NCBI GenBank assembly: GCA_938040915.1
Contig: CALHZE010000068.1
Location: 1-8,992 of the forward strand
Source of the DNA: an uncultured Bacteroidia bacterium
GTDB lineage: Bacteria; Bacteroidota; Bacteroidia; Bacteroidales; CAJPTX01
Length of the DNA stretch: 8,992 bases
Direction of reading: 5' to 3'
Shown here piece after piece: positions 4,732-8,992 of the stretch. A program made the translations under genes and the position numbers. The first letter of the stretch is position 1; the number at the start of each line of letters is the position of its first letter. Under the pieces are notes generated by a model. That model saw nothing but the letters and a program-made list of their open reading frames with translations. It did no database searches and was not told the DNA's origin.

Positions 4732-6675
4732 CTATTTTTTGACGTCAAAAGAACGGGCGAGCTCCGCATCAAGGTGTGCCGCAAAGGCTTCGAGCGACAT
4801 ACTTCCCAAATCAACACCTCCGCGCGCCCTAACCGAGACCGTTTGCTCGGTAGACTCTTTTTCCCCAATCACCACACTATAGGGGATGCGCTGCAACTCA
4901 GCGTCTCGGATCTTCTTACCGATCTTCTCGCTTCGTTCGTCATAAAAGACACGATATTTCTTCGACTTCAGAAGTGTAGCCACCTCCTGTGCAAAGCTAG
5001 CAAACTTGTCGCTAATCGGGAGCACTGCCACTTGGTCGGGTGCAAGCCAAAGCGGGAAGCGTCCTCCCGTATGCTCGATCAATACCGCCACGAAACGCTC
5101 CATAGAGCCCAAAGGCGCACGGTGGATCATCACCGGACGGTAACGCTGGTCATCAGCCCCAATATACTCTAAGTCAAAGCGCTCTGGCAAATTATAGTCT
5201 ACCTGCACCGTCCCTAACTGCCAACGACGCCCGATGGCATCTTTGACCATAAAATCGAGCTTCGGTCCGTAAAAAGCTGCTTCGCCATACTCGGTACGAG
5301 TCGGTAGCCCTTTCTCAGCCGCCGCCTCGATAATCGCACGCTCTGCCTTTTCCCAGTTCTCATCGGAGCCGATATACTTAGAGCGATCGACTTGGTCGCG
5401 CAACGAGATCTGCGCCTCATAGTTTTCAAACTCGAGCACCCCAAAGATGTAGAGGATGATATCGATCACCTTCAAAAACTCCTCTTTGAGCTGATCTGGG
5501 CGACAGAAGATGTGGGCATCGTCTTGTGTAAAACCTCTCACACGCGTCAACCCATGCAATTCGCCAGACTGCTCGTAACGATAAACTGTCCCGAACTCGG
5601 CAAGACGGAGCGGCAAGTCGCGATAAGAGCGCGGCGAGGATCGATAGATTTCGCAGTGGTGTGGACAGTTCATCGGCTTCAGCAAGAAGATCTCGCCTTC
5701 TTGTGGCGTCTCTATCGGTCGGAAGCTATCTGCGCCATACTTAGCCCAGTGCCCAGAGGTCTCATAAAGCGCCTTTTGCCCAATATGAGGGGTGATTACG
5801 GGGAGGTAACCATACTCCTTTTGCACCTCGCGCAAAAAGTTCTCAAGGCGCTCGCGTAACTGTGCCCCCCGCGGCAACCAGAGCGGCAACCCTTGCCCGA
5901 CACGTTGTGAGAAGGTGAAGAGCCCTAACTCTTTACCAATCTTGCGGTGGTCTCGCTTCTTCGCCTCTTCGAGCATCGCGAGATACTCGGTCAGGAGGCT
6001 CTCTTTTGGGAAGGTAATCCCATAAATACGCGTGAGCTGCTTGTTGTGCTCATCGCCGCGCCAATAAGCTCCGGCAAGACTGAGCAGCTTTATCGCCTTG
6101 ATATACCCTGTGTCAGGGACGTGGGGACCGCGACAGAGGTCGGTAAACTTCCCTTGTGAGTAGAAGGAGATCGTCCCATCCTCGAGCCCCTCAATGAGCT
6201 CTAGCTTATAGGGGTCACCCTTTTTCTGATACTCGTCGAGCGCCTCCTGTTTGGAGATATCGCGCCTTACAATAGGTTCTTTCTGCTTGGCAAAATAACG
6301 CATACGCTCCTCGATTCGCGCGAGGTCTTCGTCGGTCAACTTATAATCGCCAAAGTCGATGTCGTAATAGAAGCCGTTTTCGATGCTCGGCCCGATACCG
6401 AGACGCACACCTGGGAACAAATCTTCCACCGCTTCGGCCATCAGGTGTGCCGAGGAGTGCCAATAGGCATGCTTTCCTTCGGCGTCGTCCCACGTATTGA
6501 TTTTTACGGTTGCGTCATGGTCTATGGGGCGCGTCAAATCCCAAACGACTCCGTCGACAGTTATAGAGAGCGCCTCTTTCGCCAATTTCTGCGAAATGCC
6601 CTCTGCTATCTTAAGCCCTGTCACAGGGGCTTCAAACTCGCGTACCCCGCCGTCGGGGAATGAAATCCGAACCAT
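4732..6675 (-). CDS. thrS: Threonyl-tRNA synthetase
   Basis: This class II synthetase charges tRNA-Thr. Its 647 residues match the usual full length. In order: TGS domain (about 1-61); editing domain that hydrolyses Ser-tRNA-Thr, with HSSAH (H73, H77) and TDLCRGPH (C181, H185); the aminoacylation core (about 245-540); and the anticodon-binding domain (about 545-640). Zinc ligands for threonine selection are C337 (MNCPHHC), H388 (DDAHIF) and H518 (MIHRAP). Motif 2 is YRYEQSGELHGLTRVRGFTQDD, and motif 3 is GSMERFVAVLIEHTGGRFPLWLAP with the ATP-binding Arg. ATG at 6675 gives the normal N-terminus and lies just downstream of a consensus -7 element. It is the first gene of thrS-infC-rpmI-rplT. I see no T-box or long leader before it. 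Confidence 0.99.
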   Translation of the reverse strand: MVRISFPDGGVREFEAPVTGLKIAEGISQKLAKEALSITVDGVVWDLTRPIDHDATVKINTWDDAEGKHAYWHSSAHLMAEAVEDLFPGVRLGIGPSIENGFYYDIDFGDYKLTDEDLARIEERMRYFAKQKEPIVRRDISKQEALDEYQKKGDPYKLELIEGLEDGTISFYSQGKFTDLCRGPHVPDTGYIKAIKLLSLAGAYWRGDEHNKQLTRIYGITFPKESLLTEYLAMLEEAKKRDHRKIGKELGLFTFSQRVGQGLPLWLPRGAQLRERLENFLREVQKEYGYLPVITPHIGQKALYETSGHWAKYGADSFRPIETPQEGEIFLLKPMNCPHHCEIYRSSPRSYRDLPLRLAEFGTVYRYEQSGELHGLTRVRGFTQDDAHIFCRPDQLKEEFLKVIDIILYIFGVLEFENYEAQISLRDQVDRSKYIGSDENWEKAERAIIEAAAEKGLPTRTEYGEAAFYGPKLDFMVKDAIGRRWQLGTVQVDYNLPERFDLEYIGADDQRYRPVMIHRAPLGSMERFVAVLIEHTGGRFPLWLAPDQVAVLPISDKFASFAQEVATLLKSKKYRVFYDERSEKIGKKIRDAELQRIPYSVVIGEKESTEQTVSVRARGGVDLGSMSLEAFAAHLDAELARSFDVKK

Positions 6676-6698
6676 TACACACTCGTAGTTTTGTGCGC

Positions 6699-6706
6699 CA
6701 AAGGTA
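6699..6706 (-). promoter_or_regulatory. -7 promoter element of the thrS operon
   Basis: TACCTTTG (minus strand, 6706-6699) matches TAnnTTTG exactly, 23 bp before the thrS ATG, with AT-rich sequence upstream. No TTTG is seen at the expected -33 position, so the upstream element is weak. Transcription would start near 6692, giving a leader of under 20 nt. Confidence 0.6.
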
Positions 6707-6752
6707 CAATAATTTTACTCAATAGGCGTACTATTTTCTCTGTTTTTGATAT

Positions 6753-6787
6753 AAAAAAAAGCGTACATCACTATGGTGGATATACGC
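6753..6787 (-). terminator. Intrinsic terminator after the DUF2795 gene
   Basis: On the minus strand GCGTATATCCAC (6787-6776) pairs with GTGATGTACGC (6771-6761) with one bulged C and one U-G pair around a 4-nt loop, followed by eight T (6760-6753). Between it and the gene lie two GC-rich hairpins: CTCGC/GCGAG around CGC (6795-6807) and GGGGA/TCCCC around TTAT (6811-6824). It separates this transcript from the thrS promoter downstream. Confidence 0.88.
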
Positions 6788-6837
6788 AAGCCCCCTCGCC
6801 GCGCGAGTCTGGGGATTATTCCCCCTCCCTCTCGGGA

Positions 6838-7059
6838 CTAATATTCCTCTTCGTCGAAGAAAAAGTCGTCCTTGGTCGGATAGTCTGGCCAGATATCCTC
6901 GATCGTTTCATAGATAAACCCGTCCGAATCAAGCTCGTTAAGGTTTTCAATGACTTCCAACGGTGCGCCCGATCGGATGGCGTAATCAATCAACTCTTCC
7001 TTGGTGGCGGGCCAAGGAGCATCTTCTAACTTCGATGCCAACTCCAGTGTCCAATACAT
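6838..7059 (-). CDS. DUF2795 family protein
   Basis: This 73-residue protein starts MYWTLELASKLEDAPWPATKEELIDYAIRSGAP and ends in an acidic tail (DDFFFDEEEY). The whole sequence is typical of the small DUF2795 proteins that are strongly conserved in Bacteroidota. They have no signal peptide or membrane helix and no settled function; the fold recalls small helical DNA- or protein-binding modules, but I infer no role. Acidic residues far outnumber basic ones. It lies 73 nt downstream of the ABC ATPase gene on the same strand, so it may be co-transcribed, and it ends at a strong terminator. Confidence 0.93.
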   Translation of the reverse strand: MYWTLELASKLEDAPWPATKEELIDYAIRSGAPLEVIENLNELDSDGFIYETIEDIWPDYPTKDDFFFDEEEY

Positions 7060-7132
7060 AACCTTTGGGGGTTAGAAACCTAATATTTACAAACGACTGC
7101 CTAGACAGTTAACTACTGATGCCTACAAAAGG

Positions 7133-7858
7133 TTACACTCCCGCCTTGTGAGATTGTGCAAGCGTGGGGTGTTCGTTGACCTTATCTGACTCGATTTTTC
7201 CGTCTCTTAACCTCACAATGCGACGCGCATGCTTGGCGATATCCTCCTCGTGTGTGACGACGATGATCGTATTCCCCTGTGCATAAATATCTTCGAAAAG
7301 ATGCATAATGTCGATCGAAGTCTTCGTATCGAGGTTACCCGTCGGTTCGTCAGCTAAGATAATCGCCGGATTGTTGACCAAGGCACGCGCCACGGCAACA
7401 CGTTGTCGCTGCCCCCCCGACATTTCGTTAGGCTTGTGATCCATGCGGTCTCCCAAAGAGACACTTTCGAGCGCCTGACGCCCTCGTTCCATTCGCTCGT
7501 TTCGCCCCACACCCGCATACACGAGTGGCAAAACCACGTTCTCAAGCGCCGTATAACGAGGCAAAAGATTGAAAGTCTGAAATACGAAACCGATCTCTGC
7601 ATTCCGCACGTCGGCGAGGGCATCATCCTCCATCTCGCTCACGTCAGTCCCGTTGAGCACATAGCGCCCAGACGAGGGGGTATCCAAGCAACCAAGGATG
7701 TTCATAAGGGTAGACTTTCCCGAGCCGGAGGGACCCATGATCGCCACATACTCATTTTTGCGAATGGAAAGCGACACCCCTGCGAGCGCATGCACCTCAA
7801 CGCTCCCCACTTGGTAAACCTTTCGGATGTCGTCTATATCTATTATCTCGCGTTCCAC
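7133..7858 (-). CDS. ABC transporter ATPase, MacB/LolD type
   Basis: The ATP-binding subunit of an envelope export or lipoprotein-release type transporter. From the inferred GTG start (241 residues): Walker A GPSGSGKST (42-50), Q-loop FVFQTFNLLP (Q94), signature MSGGQRQRVAVARAL (146-160), Walker B IILADEP (166-172), D-loop GNLD (174-177) and switch His in VVTHEED (H203). The spacing and the motif MNILGCLDTPSSG are typical of MacB/LolD/FtsE-like ATPases that pair with FtsX-type permeases. No permease gene is next to it, so its partner must lie elsewhere. The frame is open for 72 codons upstream to an ATG at 8074, but that stretch overlaps the clc gene in another frame, looks non-homologous, and lies across a consensus promoter (7883-7876). 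GTG at 7858 gives the family's usual length. Confidence 0.93.
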   Translation of the reverse strand: MEREIIDIDDIRKVYQVGSVEVHALAGVSLSIRKNEYVAIMGPSGSGKSTLMNILGCLDTPSSGRYVLNGTDVSEMEDDALADVRNAEIGFVFQTFNLLPRYTALENVVLPLVYAGVGRNERMERGRQALESVSLGDRMDHKPNEMSGGQRQRVAVARALVNNPAIILADEPTGNLDTKTSIDIMHLFEDIYAQGNTIIVVTHEEDIAKHARRIVRLRDGKIESDKVNEHPTLAQSHKAGV

Positions 7859-7875
7859 GGCTCTCAAGTTTTGCG

Positions 7876-7883
7876 CAAAGGTA
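7876..7883 (-). promoter_or_regulatory. -7 promoter element of the ABC ATPase gene
   Basis: TACCTTTG on the minus strand matches TAnnTTTG. It lies 17 bp before the GTG start at 7858, and transcription would begin near 7869. The sequence after the element (CGCAAAACT) resembles that after the thrS element (GCGCACAAAACT). Its position rules against the longer reading frame as the real protein and suggests this gene is transcribed separately from clc. Confidence 0.6.
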
Positions 7884-7952
7884 TACAATTTTATGTCACA
7901 GAGACCCCCACACTCCTCGTTCGGCAAAGAGACGCACCGCCGACACGATGGG

Positions 7953-8992
7953 CTATTCGTTAGAGAACTGCACGAGCATATCTCGATAGGCAGAGAAGAT
8001 CTTGGCTTTGGAGACAAAACCGATGTAACGCCCGTCGTGCACCACAGGCAAATTCCACGCCCCCGAGTCTTCAAACTTATCCATCACCCCACTCATGTTT
8101 TCCTCTAAGTCAACGACCGCAGGGGGTAATGACATAAAGTCGCGCACGAAGTGGTCGTCGTACTTATCAGCCTCAAACATAATAGAGCGGATGTCGTCGA
8201 GGAGCAAAATCCCCAGTAACTCGCCATCGGGGCTTGTAACGGGAAAGATATTTCGGCGTGAATGGGCCACAGCTTTGACCAACTCGCCGAGCGAATCGTC
8301 TGGGTGCACAGGGATAAGGTCTGTCTCGATCACATTGCGGAGCGAAAGCATCGTGAGCACCGCCTTGTCTTTGTGATGGGTAATCAGATCTCCCTGCGCC
8401 GCAAGGCGTTGGGTATAAATCGAGTGTTTATCAAAATAAGAGCTTGTGATATAGGCGACCGTCGCCGTGATCATCAGCGGCAGAAGAAGGGCATACCCCC
8501 CCGTGAGCTCGGCAATAAGGAAAATCCCCAGCAGCGGCGCATGCATCACCCCCGCCATCGCGCCTGACATTCCCACAAGGACAAAGTTCGCTTCGCCAAG
8601 ACCCGCGTTTATCCCTTGGTTAAGACAAGAGCAGAGGAAAAAGCCTGCGACACCGCCCACAAACAGGGTCGGTGCAAACGAGCCCCCCACTCCCCCACCG
8701 CCGGTGGTCGCCGCCATAGCGATAACCTTGAGCGCCAAGAGCCCGAGTAGGAAAAAGAGCACAATCCACCGGTTATCTGCCCAAGCCGCGAGTGGCGAAT
8801 TGTGTAAAAGCGTCGCCGCGTTGCCCTCAAAAAGCGCCTGCACCGACTCATAACCTTCGCCATAAAGTGGCGGAAAGAAGAAAATGAGCACCCCAAGCAA
8901 GAGTGCCCCTAGGAGAATCTTTTGGTAAGGGTGTGTCTTCATGCGCCCAAACCACGACTCCATGCGTATAGCTATGCGCGTAAAGTAAACCG
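7953..8992 (-). CDS. CLC chloride channel/antiporter with CBS pair, 5' end cut off
   Basis: This is the C-terminal part (345 complete codons) of a CLC-family chloride channel or H+/Cl- exchanger. The frame runs open through the window edge (VYFTRIAIR precedes the M at 8963), so that ATG is internal; full proteins of this type have close to 600 residues. Visible parts, counted from that M: membrane helices between about 16 and 177, the ion-path motif GGSFAPTLFVGG (93-104), and SIYTQRL (181-187), whose Tyr matches the central chloride-coordinating Tyr. Two cytoplasmic CBS domains follow (about 212-264 and 272-330), which in related proteins bind adenine nucleotides and regulate gating. The GSGIP and gating-glutamate motifs lie beyond the window, so channel or exchanger cannot be decided. 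The stop is 94 nt before the ABC gene. Confidence 0.95.
   Translation of the reverse strand, partial: VYFTRIAIRMESWFGRMKTHPYQKILLGALLLGVLIFFFPPLYGEGYESVQALFEGNAATLLHNSPLAAWADNRWIVLFFLLGLLALKVIAMAATTGGGGVGGSFAPTLFVGGVAGFFLCSCLNQGINAGLGEANFVLVGMSGAMAGVMHAPLLGIFLIAELTGGYALLLPLMITATVAYITSSYFDKHSIYTQRLAAQGDLITHHKDKAVLTMLSLRNVIETDLIPVHPDDSLGELVKAVAHSRRNIFPVTSPDGELLGILLLDDIRSIMFEADKYDDHFVRDFMSLPPAVVDLEENMSGVMDKFEDSGAWNLPVVHDGRYIGFVSKAKIFSAYRDMLVQFSNE

Noticed and set aside
4591..5172. 193-codon plus-strand frame antisense to infC and thrS
   Set aside because: It is a shadow of the IF-3 N-terminal region and the thrS C-terminus; no domain or plausible initiation signal.
1064..6675. Functional link between tRNA-Thr and thrS in the same window
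   Set aside because: They are about 3.6 kb apart, in different transcripts, with no shared regulatory element beyond a common promoter consensus; probably coincidence.
7403..7963. 186-codon plus-strand frame antisense to the ABC ATPase
   Set aside because: The opposite strand encodes a complete ATPase with all motifs; the shadow protein has no recognisable features.
7859..8074. 72-codon N-terminal extension of the ABC ATPase
   Set aside because: It overlaps the clc coding region in another frame, is Cys/Ser-rich and unlike the family, and lies across a consensus promoter.

Overview
The window comes from the chromosome of a member of the Bacteroidota, most likely Bacteroidales and perhaps near Porphyromonas. 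The evidence is protein-level resemblance of the thrS, infC, rpmI and rplT products to that group, a 73-residue DUF2795 protein typical of it, a CLC channel with C-terminal CBS domains, and several promoters of the Bacteroidota type (-7 element TAnnTTTG). It looks like an ordinary, mostly housekeeping region. I see no phage, transposase, CRISPR array or defence island.

Layout. Positions 1-225 hold a strong imperfect palindrome at the left edge, a second small hairpin and a promoter. A plus-strand gene (226-1008) encodes a secreted MORN-like repeat protein. A minus-strand tRNA-Thr(CGU) (1064-1136) follows, with its own promoter and terminator. Its promoter lies in the 47-bp gap it shares with the divergent aroC (1184-2194, chorismate synthase). 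The aroC stop codon directly abuts the start of a gene for a membrane-anchored protein with two helix-hairpin-helix repeats (2195-2980). A 245-bp gap (2981-3225) between convergent genes contains several hairpins, including the terminator of the next operon.

The centre is a classic translation operon on the minus strand: thrS (6675-4732), infC (4692-3991), rpmI (3886-3689) and rplT (3570-3226), ending in a terminator at 3167-3201. It encodes threonyl-tRNA synthetase, initiation factor IF-3 and ribosomal proteins bL35 and bL20. The infC frame has no ATG, GTG, TTG or CTG codon upstream of its conserved N-terminal motif. It does have an ATA codon 8 nt after GGGAGG, so IF-3 probably starts at AUA, the kind of poor start codon through which IF-3 controls its own synthesis. 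Both spacers flanking rpmI carry inverted repeats. The one before rplT can form two mutually exclusive pairings, one of which touches the rplT start codon, which would suit bL20 feedback control.

The right part, also minus strand, holds a DUF2795 gene (7059-6838) with a strong terminator, a MacB/LolD-type ABC ATPase without a permease beside it (7858-7133, GTG start inferred), and the 3' part of a CLC chloride-channel gene with a CBS pair, cut by the window edge (8992-7953).

The most noteworthy points are the AUA start of infC, the switch-like rpmI-rplT spacer, the edge palindrome and the structured, unexplained gap at 2981-3160. I found no convincing new multi-gene system.
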